Assembly: GCF_047511655.1 (NCBI RefSeq)
Contig: NC_133396.1
Span: 130,395,490-130,459,489, forward strand
Direction: 5' to 3'
From: Castor canadensis
Lineage: Eukaryota; Chordata; Mammalia; Rodentia; Castoridae
Length of the DNA stretch: 64,000 bases
Under the pieces are notes generated by a model. The model saw nothing but the letters and a program-made list of their open reading frames with translations, did not search any database and had not been told where the DNA came from. Position numbers and translations under genes: made by a program. This document shows positions 1 to 12,390 of this stretch, piece by piece. Position 1 is the stretch's first letter. Each line of letters starts with the position of its first letter.

Positions 1-264
1 AGCACAGCAATATCCTGTCACTACATAAATAGATTAATTAAATAATTAATTAATAACATGCTTCTCAACCAGTGCATGTCTATCCCAATTTAAGGGATGA
101 TGACCTTACTTCTCTTCTTCCTGGAGACAAAACTTCAATTCAGGCCTCAACACAATTCAGGCTACGAACTAAGAAGAAATGCACAGAGCTCTCTAAAGGT
201 TACTCAGGGAATGACTAGGGATTTGAGTATGGCCCATCTACTGAATAATTCTGTTAAATCCAAT
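1..264. other. Intergenic, nothing recognised
   Basis: AT-rich sequence at the window edge with no gene or clear repeat. The 78-codon open frame from 97 runs into a SINE and is not supported. Confidence 0.5.
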
Positions 265-615
265 TTTCTTTGGACTGCACTAGGCTTTGAACACAAAGCC
301 TCACGTTTGCTAGGCAGGCTCTCTACCCACTGAGCCATGCCCCTAACGCTTTTTGCTTTAGTTATTTTTCAGATAGGTCTCACGTTTTTGCCTGGGGCTG
401 ACTTGGGACCAAGATCCTCCTATGCTTGAATCCCACTTAGCAAGATCCCACTTAGCTTGAATTAGTTGTTTGACACCAGGACGACGAGTGTATTTGTGGA
501 AAGGAGGTCTCACTTTTTTTTGAGGGGGAGGCCTGGGCTAGCCTTGAATTGAGATCCTCCTTGATAGTTGCCTCCCAAGTAGCTGGGATTAGAGGTGTGT
601 GCACCACACCTGGCC
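265..615 (-). repeat. Composite SINE (ID-like plus B1-like modules), antisense
   Basis: The + strand shows the reverse complement of the ID-like unit (TTTGAACACAAAGCCTCACG ... CACTGAGCCATGCCCC) followed by B1-like arms ending CTGGGATTAGAGGTGTG and CACACCTGGCC. Confidence 0.8.
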
Positions 616-3234
616 CTCAGTTAAATCTAATTTTATTGGGTGTTATTAAAGTTCTGTGGTTATGTAGAAGAATATTGTTGTTTTTAGGAAATATGGACCT
701 AAGTTATTAGGGGTTAAATGATATAGCATCAACAAATTATTATCAAATGGCTCAGAAAAAAGTATTACATATAAACAATGAATATTTAGATTTGCTGTTA
801 ACATGTTGCTACATTTCTCTCTCTCTCTCTCTTTCTCTCTCTCTCCCTCTGTGTTTCATATAAGAAAATGAGAGCTCTGTGTAGGAAAATTAGCAATCAG
901 CGTTGAGTCAGACATTCATTGTGCTACCCTTCCACTGCTCTCATGATGTGACAGCTTTCCAAACAAGACCTGGGCAGGGGGGACATTACCACAATGGAAA
1001 ACACCTTAACCATCTCCTGTTCCCCAACTCCTAGCACTAGGTGTGTGCCCTGAGGACATGGCCTGTACACCCTTCCAGTAAGAGAAGTGAGCTTCACTGC
1101 TGTCCCCTTAAAGCTCCTGGGTACAGCTCACAGTGCCCAGAGGTGATGCAGGGCATGATGGTCTGGGGGTCATTGTAAGTATGGGGGGTTGGGGTACACA
1201 ATCAAGCTCCTTCAAAGCTTTGGGGCAGGAGAGCCAGGCAACCTCAGAGAACCACCCAGAGGAGAATGGAGGCAGGCAGCTGCTGGGTTTGGGTCCTGGC
1301 TGGGACTCTTCAACCGTGTGTCTTATCAGCTGTCTTGCCTTTGTTCAAAGCAAAAGGAGGACAACAGTTGGCGTCTTGGCACTACCCAAGACCCAGTCAC
1401 TTCTTCCCAGTCTACTCAATTATCTGCACCAATGAGCTGGGAAAAGAGGCATTGGAAATTGGCTTCAGCAATAATTTATTGAGGACCCATTTTATGCTAT
1501 CCTTGAAGTCCACCAAAAAATTAGATAACACCAAAACAAAACGAAGCAACCCAACAAACAGTATGAAGCAAAAGATACACTTGGCCTTTCATTGCTTTGT
1601 GGCTTCACTTATTCCTTCCCAGACAGCCCAGTTCCCAGGTTTTCAATCTGAAAATGGAAGGGGAGGACTGCTTTGCCTACTGACACTAGGCAATGGAGAA
1701 TGCCTATGATGATCTGTGCGAGGGAGCCTGGAACTGGAGCCCTGATTTCTGGACACCGTGGAGATGAACTTTAGCTTGTTCCTCAGGCCTGAGTAGAAAT
1801 CAAAGAGCAAGGAAGAGGAGGACATCTGACTTTTACTTAGCACACACCTTTAGCGTTCTAGGGACTAAAGCCAGGTCATTCGGGGTCTCACTTGACTCAT
1901 GCAATTTTCTAAATTTGCCATTTAAAAAAAAAATTTCCATGGGGCATGTGTCAAGTACACAGGGAAGGGGTGGAAGCAGGGTGGGGAAAGAGGTAAACTC
2001 AGGCAAGCTGGGAAACATGGTCCTATGAGAAAGGCATTGTCAGTCCACATTTCCTGGGGAAGAAACTGAGTCTCAAAAAGGTTCTGCAGCCTCCCTCCAT
2101 CACACAAGCCGTAATAACAATGCCGATGTGGAGGGACTAATGTCTATCGCCAATAGTCTCCGTGGGATAGACTTTACATGCAAAGTCAAGAGTTGAACTG
2201 TGACTCCAAAGCTGGCTCATTTTATGATCCAAAATCTTGCAAATACATCATACATCTTCCCTAAATTTCCTGATTTAAAGGAGACAGGGCTGCTGAGACC
2301 AAGGAGGGAAAGATGGGGACTGACACTTGCTGTTAGCTATCGAGCTGACAAATAGCAAAAGGCTGACATTTGACGGGCAATTACACTATTCTGTATTGCT
2401 GATTTTGAATATCCCTCACTTTGTGTGTGTGTGGGGGGGGGCGCTGCATTTCGGTGAAGCCCACTAACCTTTTGGTGTCTTTCACTAAGTGGGTAGAGAT
2501 CACACCCATTACAGATTAATACAAGGAGGAACTATGAAAGACAGAACTGTATGACTATGACATAGGATGGTTTCAGATCACTGTTGTTAGGAGTTCCCCA
2601 GCAACAGGGTTGTCTGAGCTGGATGTGTCCTGGAAGGGAGGTCTTGGAGGGACTTGATCAGTGTAGGGGTGGGGGATGGGGGCACTACGTGACACTGAAG
2701 GTTCTTTCCAACTTCAAAAGCTTCATTTTATGGAAGTTCCCATTTGCTCTATATTTGAATGGATTTTAAAATCAGGGAAGGTATGTAAAGTGGGTCAGTA
2801 CTACTGACCAGATGGGGAGGGAATTGCGTGACTAAAAGCCGTGACCAGTCAAGGGTTCCAGGGAGCAAATCAGCTCAACTACAGAGTAGTTCTAACCCTC
2901 GCGGTGCATCAAAATTACCAAGGGAGGTTTTTAAAACTACAAATACTGGAGCAGTATGTATTTCAAGACAAATGAAGCTAAGCCTCTGGGGATGGCCCAG
3001 GAGTCAGCAATGTTTAAAAGGTCTCCAGGTGACGCTAATGCATCACCAACCAGGGTGGAGAATCAGTGAGCCAAAGGAAAGCACGTTCACACCGAGACTC
3101 TGCTCATCACTGCCTCTGAAAACTTTCCAGTCATGCCTGATACAGGGCATCTGTGGGAAATTGTTTGGAAGACAGGATGATAAGGCCTTTTAACCCTGAA
3201 ATGCCTGAATAATTGACTTTTCTAGTTATTACAA
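616..3234. other. Intergenic, mostly unique sequence
   Basis: Holds a CT microsatellite (815-850) and a short G-run near 2432. A MIR-like remnant is possible near 1990-2230. Open frames here are short and overlapping and resemble no known protein. Confidence 0.5.
815..850. repeat. (CT)n microsatellite
   Basis: Nearly pure CT dinucleotides with one TTT interruption. Confidence 0.9.
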
Positions 3235-3480
3235 AGTGTTCACAAATTTATAGAGACAGCAAATACAATGGTGGTTGCCAGGGGCTGGAAAGGGGAGAGT
3301 GGGGAGTTATTCTTTAAATATAGAGTTTTAGCTTAGGAAGATTTAAAAAAGTTCTGGAGCCAGCTGGTGGCGATAATCCCACAACAATATGAATTATCTA
3401 ATGCCTCTGAACTGTACACATAAAAGTGGTTAAAGTGATAAATTTTATGTCATATATATTTCACCACAATAAAAAAGTTT
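3235..3480 (+). mobile_element. L1M 3' end remnant
   Basis: Typical old L1 3' UTR phrases in sense (ATGGTGGTTGCCAGGGGCTGG, then ATCTAATGCCTCTGAACTGTA and TAAATTTTATGTCATATATAT, paraphrased by position), ending CAATAAAAAAG. Confidence 0.75.
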
Positions 3481-3604
3481 TTAACGTGTTTTTAATTATA
3501 AAGGAAGATATAATTAGCACACATCAACCCATCCAGCAGTAAGTATGTGTTTTTACCATTGATTTGGTGACATCAAACTTTGCAGCTTATTAAAAAAAAC
3601 AAAA

Positions 3605-4300
3605 AAACCCTTTAGAGAGATTTGTCCCAGGAATGCAAGGGTGGTTCAACAGAAGAAAAAAAATCGATGCAAGTGACCACATTACCAAAATGAAGGAAAA
3701 AAACAAGCCACGTGATTACCTCAAGTTGTTTGGGAAAAAGCACTTGACAAAATCCAGCACCATTTTGCAATAAAAAAACACTTAGAAAACTAGAAATAGA
3801 AGGGAATTTCTGCCACATGATAAAGAGCATTTATGAAAATCCCTTAGCTAGCATCAAACCAGTGGTGAAAGGTTGAAAGCCTGCCCCTAAGATGGGGAGC
3901 AAAAAGGGGACACCTGTTTCCACTGCTGCTACTTTCACTGTAGTGAAAGTTCCAGCCAGAGCAATTAGGCCAGGAAGAAAAAAAAAATCTAAATTAAAAA
4001 GAAGGAAGTAAAACTATATTCACAACTGATGTGTTCCTACGTATAGAAAATTCCAAATAATCCATATCCAAGAAAAAGTCTAAAGGTAATACACTCAGCA
4101 GGTACAAGATCAACAAACAAAAATCAGCTGTGTTTTTATACACCGGCCATGGACAATCCAAAAAGGAAATTAAGAACCAATTCCATTCAGGAAAGCTTTC
4201 AGAACATCTGAGTCTTGGCCATCTGAATAGTCTTGTAGAGCTTTGAAGTGGAAACATCTTGTTATGAACAGTCCATGGTGGGGTCCACACGCATCAGTGC
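3605..4300 (+). mobile_element. L1 ORF2 fragment, decayed
   Basis: Sense-strand L1 reverse-transcriptase region (TTTGTCCCAGGAATGCAAGG and GGTTCAACA near 3620-3650, then GTACAAGATCAACAAACAAA near 4100). It is broken by stops and frameshifts, so it is not a functional gene. The ORF on the opposite strand is a shadow. Confidence 0.8.
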
Positions 4301-6529
4301 CTTTCATTTTTTCATGCATATTAGTGCATATCACATTAAAATTAAGTAGAGCAAATAGATTTGATGAGGAGGGCAGTACAGGACATGCCTGAAAAGTGGA
4401 ACCACATCCATGGGTCTATCACAGTTGACCTAGGTCTCAGCCATCCTGCCTCCCTTCATGTCTCAAGAGTCACAGGAAGCTTGGAAGTAAAATCCCAGGC
4501 CCTTTGGAGGAAACCAGGCCTGAGTCAGCCTCTCTAGGAGGTGGAGGGAACAGATTTAGGCCCAGGAAACCATTCACTGAGAACCACATTTTTCACTTAA
4601 AAAGTTGGTGGGATTTTTGTTTTTTTTTTCAAGTTGAAGAAGGAACTAAAAGTGTTTTTAATTATTTGTTTTTGTAACTAGGGGGCCAGAAAGATGAAGT
4701 GATTGCCAAGTATTGCCACATTTCTTAGATCTCCATGTTCTAGAGACTAAAGCTGCTAGCTGGTTCCATCACAGAGATAGCTCTTTTTACCCCTTGCTGT
4801 GTTTCTGTTCCTCTCTTGTTAAGTAGCATCAGCTGAGATCTATGGATGGGAACACTGGGGACAGAAAATAGTTAAGTGCAAGGAGGCGATTTTCTAAAAG
4901 GGTACAAGCCCTGGATGGGGAGCCAGAGGACCTATGTGCTAGCCATCCCATCCTGCAGGAGGCCTTGATTCTTGTCTGTGAAGGGTAGGCAGGCAGGGCT
5001 GGAGTTGGGAGGGACAGAGAGCCTTTTGACTTTAATGTTTTAGTTTTTCATAAATGAACCCTTCAGGAATTCAAAAGAACTTTAAAAGAAGGGGGAAATG
5101 GTATTGATTGAAAATGGATGAAAAGAGAAAGAGAAACAAACCTGAAAAGATGGACTGGAGACTTTTCTGATCTATATCAGTGTTTTCTACTGGGCCAAAG
5201 CTGAGTTGAGGGCTGAGGGTGTAGCTCTAGTGGTAGAGCACTTGCCTACTATGCCTAAGGCCCTGGGTTCAAGCACTGGGAAAAACAAAACAAAACTGAG
5301 TTGATATCAAAGGCTCATGTAGATTTGGGGTAGAGGGCAGATTAGGCAAGGGAAGGAAAAACAGCATTCCTGTTTTCAGTTTCTCCAGACCAAGGCTCAT
5401 CAAAGAAGGCAGACCTCAGAAATCAGCCTCATTCCAGAGCATAGGTTTTTTGGTTTTTTTTTGGGGGGGGGAGGTTGGAGGGGTGGGAGATCATATAGAA
5501 AACCAAACAACTCCTAAAGAATAAGTAAATGGGCACTTGAGTGAGATGAGAGGCCTCTGGGGTGGTACTTAGATTTTTTTCCCCTAATTTTATTAATTCT
5601 GCAAACACTTTATAAAGTGCCTACTGTACCGGATGCTGCAGGTGGGGGCAGGGCTTAGACATTCACAGGGAGGTAAGGCACCTGCAATATGCACCTACTC
5701 AAATGTCTACAATACAAAGCAGAATGTTGAATCTGCCCTCAGGGAGCTGGGTTAAACTCCTGGAGGAGTTCAGGTTAGAGGCTGTTCTCTCTTACCTGGG
5801 AACTTCAGGTAAAGGACCCTAGAGGCTGCCTTTGCCAGTAAAAAACTCATCATGGAAGGGGAAAGCCAAAGTTACAGCCATTCTCTCTGTCTGTCTTCCC
5901 TGGACCAACTCAAAGATACACCAACCAAAATTCAAAGCAGGGTAAGAAAAATTCATAAGCAAGCTGGAGTCACATGTATCTTTGGCCTGAAGGGAGCCAA
6001 TGTCTCCCGAGTGACAGCTCTTCTTCCTTGGGGAGGCTGTCCTTTGTTGAAGTCTCTCTGTCTCCTTACAAGTGAGTTGCAGGGGACCTCAAGTTGGGAG
6101 AACAAGAAAGAGCTCACAGGAGGAAAGCCCAGACAAGTCCACTGCTTTTACAGCAGGAACTGGCCACAGGCTTCTCAGCCCTGCATTTGAAGCAGCCAAT
6201 GGTATCCTAATCACTGAAACAGGAAGCCAGATAAACAGCATGTTATCAAGGGGGGATCCAGCGCTTCCCTTAAGCCTGCGCCAGCTGCGCCCTGTGACTG
6301 TCCTAACAAAGTCCCATTGACTCACCAGCTGATTTTCCTGTGTTCAGCTCTAGGGGACAAGGAACTCTCTCTCTGTTGGGTGGATACTACCATAGTACAC
6401 TGCCCCAGCTACCCACCACTCACGACGGCCCCAGTTCCTGCCTCCCCTTCTCTGCCATCTGCAGACTTGGCTGCTTCTCTCCCTCTACGACCACTTTTTA
6501 CAGGCATTGAGCATTAGAAGGGACCACCA
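4301..6529. other. Intergenic sequence upstream of the orphan CpG island
   Basis: Mostly unique sequence with one ID-type SINE at 5210-5290 and G- and T-runs near 5450. No gene is supported. Confidence 0.5.
5210..5290 (+). repeat. ID-type SINE (tRNA-derived)
   Basis: GGTGTAGCTCTAGTGG (A box) and GGGTTCAAGC (B box) with an A-rich tail. Confidence 0.8.
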
Positions 6530-7935
6530 GGGCCCAGGCTCCGCGCGCCCTCAGGTGAACGCCTCCCTCGTATACAACCATCCTCTCCCTTCTCCTCCCT
6601 CTCCTCTTCTCCCAGACGCCCTGGGCAGGCGCCAGAAAAGGCAGCCTCAGGGAGACGACGACGCGAGGGCGCTTCTCAGCGCATCCTGGGGCCCAGGGCA
6701 TATTTTCTGGGACAGCCCAGCAAGGTCACTTGCTCCAGCTGTTCCACTCGCGCCTACTGGGATAGGAGAAGGGTTAACTCGTTGCTTCAAAAAAAAAAAA
6801 AAAAAAAGGAAGATATGCAAGTGTGTGTGTGCAATAAGGCAACACTTGGTGCCTTTGATTATAGGGACTGAACGCACTGCCAATTGCAGATATTTCACAG
6901 GGAGGGAAACTGAGACTCAGAAGGATAGCAGTTGGGTAGCCCTGGAGAGTCAACCCAGGAAAGACGCACAGTCCATGGGGACGTCTAAGCGCACACCTTC
7001 CCGGGAAGCCACCAGCATCTCCGGTGTTATTCCAGCGCTTCTCCCGAGCCCAACCCGCAGCCTCCCTCGGGCACCAGGCTCTCCTTCCCGGAGGCTGACT
7101 CCAGCCTCGCAGGACCCGCCAGCCCAGCCCGCAAAGTGCGAAGCAGCAGACCCTCCGCCCCGCGCCCACCCGCCGCGCGCCACTCACCCGCGCGCCTGTC
7201 CGCTGGGGCTCTGGGTCCACGCAGCCGCCGCGGCGCAGAGTCGCGCATCGCCAGCCGGAGCGGCGCGGTCTAGGCGTCCTCTCCCCGCGATCGGAAAGTT
7301 TCCCGGGGGCTCCTGGGGCCGCGATGGCCCCTAGCACGAGTCTCAGCGGGCGCTCTGCGCTCTGGACTCGGGCCTCGTACTAGGGCCGCCGCGGGCCCCG
7401 GCCCCACAATGAGGAGGAGGCGGCATCCTGAACAAAGTGCCGTCCCCCGGGCCGGGCGGCCGGGGGCGGAGCCTCGTGACCCGCTGCCCCAGGCACACGC
7501 CGGCTGCCTCTGGCGCGGGCCCGGGGAGGGGAGTGCCCGGGGCCGGGGGCGGCGGGAGGGGAGGGGAGGCTTCCGATGGCCCTCGCTGGCCCCCCCACCC
7601 CCTGCTCTGTGCCAGTTTAACCCGCAGAGGGGCGGAGGCACGGGTCCCTTCCAGACTTTGTCATTGGAAAGCTATTCCCGTAACCCTTTCCTGCCTTGGC
7701 CTCCCGCTCCGCCTCCTCGGCCGGCCGGTCGCAGAAAGGCGGCTGGTTGGTGGCGGGGCTGGGGCCACAAGCTGTCAGGGCAGGAAGCCTTTGCACAATT
7801 GAGCCTTTCCTTTGCCCAGGGACCCGCCACCACCACTTCCAGGCAGTGTTTCCCACCCCCATCCCCGCCCCCCATGTCCTCCGGCTGCTGCTGGTTTGGC
7901 AGTTTTTTCGGAGAAAGGGACAGATACATCGGTGA
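6530..7935. promoter_or_regulatory. Orphan CpG island, probable promoter of an unidentified transcript
   Basis: Strongly CpG-rich and GC-rich sequence with GC boxes (GGGCGG-type, near 7465 and 7631), unlike the AT-rich neighbourhood. A consensus + strand donor (TCG|GTGAGC) sits at 7932. A consensus - strand donor (GGG|GTGAGT) occupies 7182-7187. The direction is therefore unresolved. Several open frames cross the island in both strands, but none resembles a protein I know, and open frames are expected in GC-rich DNA. In human, NAV1 lies on this side of CSRP1 in divergent orientation, so a distal NAV1 first exon (- strand) or a noncoding RNA is possible. Confidence 0.7.
6789..6807. repeat. A19 homopolymer inside the CpG-island border
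   Basis: Uninterrupted A run. Confidence 0.95.
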
Positions 7936-8769
7936 GCGTCCCCAGCTACCCGCTTCCTTCCTCTCCGTACCCCTTCAAGAGTCTTGCTGTCTGAGCCGAG
8001 ACTCTTGAGTGCAGAGCAGAGGGGAGGCCCCAGAAGTGCCTAGCAAACTGTAGGGCTCTCAGTAAACTAAGTGACTTTTTCTCACCTCCCAGACCCAGCC
8101 ACTGCTCCTCCTTCCAGAGGAGAGGGAGCTGAGGGAAGAAGAGGAGAGAGGAAAAGACCAGACCTTAGGAAGAGTGCATGGGAATCCCGGCCTCAGCACA
8201 CCCTCTGCCTCCTGACCTGGGGGCTTCCGGGCTCTGCAGCAAGAAGACAGAAGGAACTCAGGTGTCTTGTGCTCCTGGAGCATGCCCTGAGCTATGCTGG
8301 GGAGAGGAGTGACTGGGGACCCAGCACATGGGGACCAGACATTTCCCAGCTCCAGCCAGCAAACTTTGAGGATTTATTTCCAGGGTTGGGGTTGTGGGGG
8401 CCGGGGTGGAAGGCCTAGAGAAAGCAAAACGCTTACTCCCTAGGACATCTCAGAGCTCTGGCTGACCAAATCAGTCAGTGGGGAACAGGGTCGTGATTAA
8501 AGCCCTGAGTCTGTCTGAGCTCCCCTGTCTTTAATCAGTGAATCCAAACAGTGGTTGTAGACATAAGAGGGAGAAAAGGGGACGCTGGATAGTGGACAGT
8601 GACATTCAAGATGTTCCCACCCAACCAAGGAAAAGGATTTCTACTTGATTTTTGTGCATGAAGTAAACAAGTTGCCTTTTGGAAGGGTTTGGGGGTTGCA
8701 GGGCAAAGCCTGAGATGAGCCTCTTGCCCTGTGTATAATGCCTAGACGTGTGGGCTGTTGTGACACTGC

Positions 8770-9075
8770 CAGAGCCTATTACTTATTAGCCACCGGAACT
8801 TGAACAAGTGCTTTAACCTCTGACAACCTCAGTTTCTTCATCTGCTTTTTTTTCTTTTTTCTTGGTAGGACTGGTGTTTGAAATGAGGGCTTCACGCTTG
8901 CAAATCAGGCGCACTACTCCTTGAGCCACACCTCCAGTCCCAGTTTCTTCATCTGTAAAATGGGATGATAATAGTTCTTGTCTCTTGTAAGAGTGCTAGG
9001 ATTAAATGAGGGAATATATAGGTGACACACTTAAAATGGTGTCTGGCACATAGAACGTACTCAACAAACACCAAG
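8770..9075 (+). repeat. MIR element split by a younger SINE
   Basis: MIR phrases AACCTCAGTTTCTTCATCTG and TAAAATGGGATGATAATAG, then GTGTCTGGCACATAG, are contiguous if the insert at 8845-8940 and one target-site copy are removed. Confidence 0.8.
8845..8940 (-). mobile_element. ID-like SINE insertion with 15-bp target-site duplication
   Basis: CAGTTTCTTCATCTG occurs at 8830-8844 and again at 8941-8955, exactly flanking an antisense SINE that begins with its T-rich tail. Confidence 0.9.
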
Positions 9076-9184
9076 TCCCAAGTCCCACAAGTCTGCATCC
9101 AAATTGACATCCAGTGATCCTTAGTTGGAGTCCTTTCTTGCTTTTTACAGTCTCCTTGGCCTGGCCCTTAAGAAGCACTGTCAT

Positions 9185-9295
9185 TGGCCATACCTGTAAT
9201 CCCTGCACTCAGGAGGCTGAGACAGGAGGACCAAGTATGAGGTCAGCCTGGGTTCCATAGTGGGACTCCTTCTTGAAAGCAAAGAAGAAAAAGAG
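9185..9295 (+). repeat. B1-like SINE
   Basis: CCTGTAATCCCTGCACTCAGG, GAGGCTGAGACAGGAGGA and an A-rich tail. Confidence 0.8.
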
Positions 9296-9549
9296 GAAGG
9301 GCAAGAGTGATCACAGGGTGGGGATGGCTGGGCTTCTTGACTCTTCTAGGCCCAGAGACACAAGACTATGAAGAGGGCACACAAATGGGTATCAGAGACT
9401 GAACTGCCCCTCACTCATGGTGAGGCTGGATGCAGGGTCCCCATCTGTCCAGGCTAGATGGTACCCAGAGTAGAAATGAAGACCATAGCTATCATTCTGT
9501 TACTATTTAATCTTTTCCATCAGTGCATATGATCATTATTTCTCTCCCA

Positions 9550-9640
9550 GGGTGAGTAGACTGGCTCAAATGGCAGTGTGCCTTCTTAGCAAGCACAAGG
9601 CCCTGAGTTCAAACCCCAATGTCCAGAGAGAGACTCTCCC
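9550..9640 (+). repeat. ID-like SINE, diverged
   Basis: TAGACTGGCTCAAATGGCAG and GAGTTCAAACCCCAATG. Confidence 0.7.
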
Positions 9641-11494
9641 AAGTATGAGTAGCTGCTCATACAAGTCCTCTCTGACCTTGCTCCAAATGTCCTCATCCCA
9701 GACGTCCCACAGTGAAATTGTACTTGTTGGCATACATAGGAGCATGCAGACAGTTTGAGGGAAGAGGGATTGAGGGGCCAGTCTGCTCCCTTTGACAGCA
9801 GAGGATATGAAGGCTACTGTGAAACTGGATAGGACAGAGTAGCAGAGAGGAGTAGCCAGAAGCCATTATGGACAAAGTACTGTTTGGGTAAGAAACAGGG
9901 TCCCCACCCATCCCAGAAGTGGCCTCTGCCAAGTGTCTACCTTGTGAGTGGTTTTGTCTGAACACAGTGATGACTCAGTTGCTCTGAATCAAGCAAATGG
10001 ATTTTCCTTAAATATAAAAATCAATAAGAAGGAGTGGCAAGGGCTGACTGTGGGGAGCGAGCCAGAAGGGTGCTTGGGACTGAGTGGTTGGTAAGTAATG
10101 GAAAGAGAGAAATTCAGGTTCCTGGGCTCACTGCAAAGGACCCTTGGTATGATCACTGCACCCTACCCCCACCGAGAGGGTGACTTCCAGGCTGTGGTGA
10201 CCTCACTTGAGGCACCTTAAAGCCCTACAGCTCCCCAGCTTTCTGTCCTCTGCTGCTTTGAGCCAATCCTGCTTCAGGGCAGGGATTGTTAACAAGAGGA
10301 TTACTGTCAACGTGATAAATTGGTTTCAAAAAATCAGCCCAGAAGCCCGTTGTCACCCTCATAGAGGCTCAGACCTGGCCTGAGATGAGAGCATTGGAGG
10401 CCCCAGAAAGCATAGCAAATGCTTTTCAGCCAAGTCTTATTTCAGACACAGCTCTGTCTACTTTCCGGGGCTCTGCGGACCAATGCTAACTTGTTTGGCC
10501 ACCTGGGTTACTTGATATGGGACTTTGGGGATCTGAACAGATTCATAGCTCCTGTCTTCCCCATGACCCACAAAGGGACCATCTTGACCCTTCTGACTCT
10601 TGTCCAAGGCTTCCAGGGCAGTTGGAAAGGCCCTTGGCAGGGATGCAAAAACAGTGCTTGGCTTTCTTCAACATTTAATAAATGCCATTAGTACTTTTGA
10701 TTTCCTCCTCTGAAGCCAGTGGAAAAACACTGGAGCTGGCTGCAGAGGACCTGACTCCATGCCTTGCTTATGCCACTTGCTAACGTCACCTCAATTTGCT
10801 CATCAGTAAAAGGGGGCGTTGACACCCAGGGGACATCAATATCCACCTACCAAAGCTGTGAAGAATCTCTGAGCTAATGGAAGAGGCAGTGGTTTATTCA
10901 AGTATAAAGGGAAGTGGGGCTCTTGGAGGAAAGCTTTATAGTTCTTACCCCAGCCCCACCCACCCCAGCCCCCAACCAGCTCACTCTGGTTGAGCCCTCA
11001 GTTCTGGACAGCCCATTTTTGAATGATAGACATCTGTCTGTCCTTCCTAGGTTGACTCATTAGCCAGCAAGGGGTTTCCTTTGCTGATGGATGAAATGCT
11101 TTGCCCCTGCCCCCAGCCTTGGCCACTGTGGTCTCACTGATGGCCCAGGTCCCCATTTATACCATGTGCCTTTGGTGATGATTGCTAGAACTTATGAGGA
11201 CTCAGGAGAAGCAGTCTGTGGGGAAAAGCTGGCGTAATAATGAGTGTTTTACAAGAGGGAGAGAGTCACTGCCTTATCGGGAAGATGCAGCTTCTCCCTC
11301 ACTCTGTTACCAGGAATTGAGATACACTGAGAGCCAGAGCAGTATTTTTCCAAAGATGGCCTTTGAAGAGGAGTGTTTCTTTAAGGTTGGCAGGGAGAAA
11401 TGGGCCCCCTTAAGAAGCCTGGCTCTGGCCCGTGCAATCCTGAAGGAGATAGTGCTGTATGGTTCTCACTGCGTAGCACTTGCTGTGGGCCAAT

Positions 11495-11855
11495 GGCTAT
11501 CCTGAGTACACCAGCTATATTAACCCATTTAATACTCACAGCAATGTCATAGGTATCAGCATTTTTGTTGCTTCTTAAAAATTTTTTTTTTCTTTTTAAA
11601 GAGACAGGTTCTCACTATTTGCCCAGACTTGTCTTGAACTCCTGGCTCATTTGATTCTCCTGACTCAGCCTCCTGAGTAGCTGGGACTACAGATGAGGGT
11701 CAATGCACCTGGCCATTGGTATCATTTTTATCTCCCTTTTGTAGGTGATAAAATTAAGATCAAGTGTCTTGTCTGGGTTTCACAGCTAGTAAGCACTAGA
11801 GCTAGGATTGGAACCCATGCCATCTGGCCCCTGAGTTGACTGCTGTCAAGGACTA
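11495..11855 (+). repeat. MIR with nested antisense B1-like SINE (about 11575-11715)
   Basis: MIR sense phrases flank an antisense B1-like unit (GAGACAGGTTCTCACTATTTG ... GCTGGGACTACAGATGAGG, paraphrased). A TTGGTATCATTTTTAT-like flank suggests a target-site duplication. Confidence 0.65.
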
Positions 11856-11939
11856 TGTTTTTGCAAAAGAGAGTCCACAGCAGCATGGGGGTAGTGAAGG
11901 TCCCTGTCATCTATGAGCTACAGTTCATTTTTATTTTCC

Positions 11940-12245
11940 TCCAGCAGTCCTGGAGTCTGAACTCAGGGCAGGTGCTCTACCACTTGAGTGGCACCTCCAA
12001 TCTCTTTTTTCCTTCATTTTTCTGGTAAGATCTCACATTTTTGCCCAGGGCTGCTCTCAGACTGAAATCCTCCTACCTATGGCCTCCTGTGTAGCTGGGA
12101 CCACAGACTTGAGTTACTGTGCCTGGCTTATTCATTGAGATGGGATCTCACTAACTTTTTTGCTTAGGCTATCCTAGAACCACAATCCTCCCATTCCGTG
12201 TCACCTGAGTAGCTGGGATTATGGGTGTGAACTTCATGCCTGGCT
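11940..12245 (-). repeat. Composite SINE, antisense
   Basis: ID-like unit (GCTCTACCACTTGAGTGGC) followed by two B1-like arms ending AGTAGCTGGGATTATGGG and TGCCTGGC. Confidence 0.8.
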
Positions 12246-12249
12246 TCAG

Positions 12250-12390
12250 TGCATTTCTTTATATCTTTATTAAGGTATAATTTACATATTGTAAAATTTA
12301 CCCACTGTAAGTGTCCAACTCTGTGATTTGTAGCAAGTTGACAGAGTTGTGCAATCATCACTGCAAACAAGTTTTAGAACACTTCCAAAG
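12250..12390 (-). mobile_element. L1M 3' UTR fragment, antisense
   Basis: TATTAAGGTATAATTTACAT and GTGCAATCATCACTGCAAAC are typical of antisense L1M/HAL-type 3' ends. Confidence 0.65.

Noticed and set aside
3605-4300. Functional L1 reverse transcriptase
   Set aside because: The fragment is short and broken by stops and indels. It is a relic.
6507-8008. Open frames of 120-275 codons over the orphan CpG island
   Set aside because: Stop codons are rare in GC-rich DNA. The frames overlap on both strands, show no family motif, and include the A19 run translated as poly-lysine.
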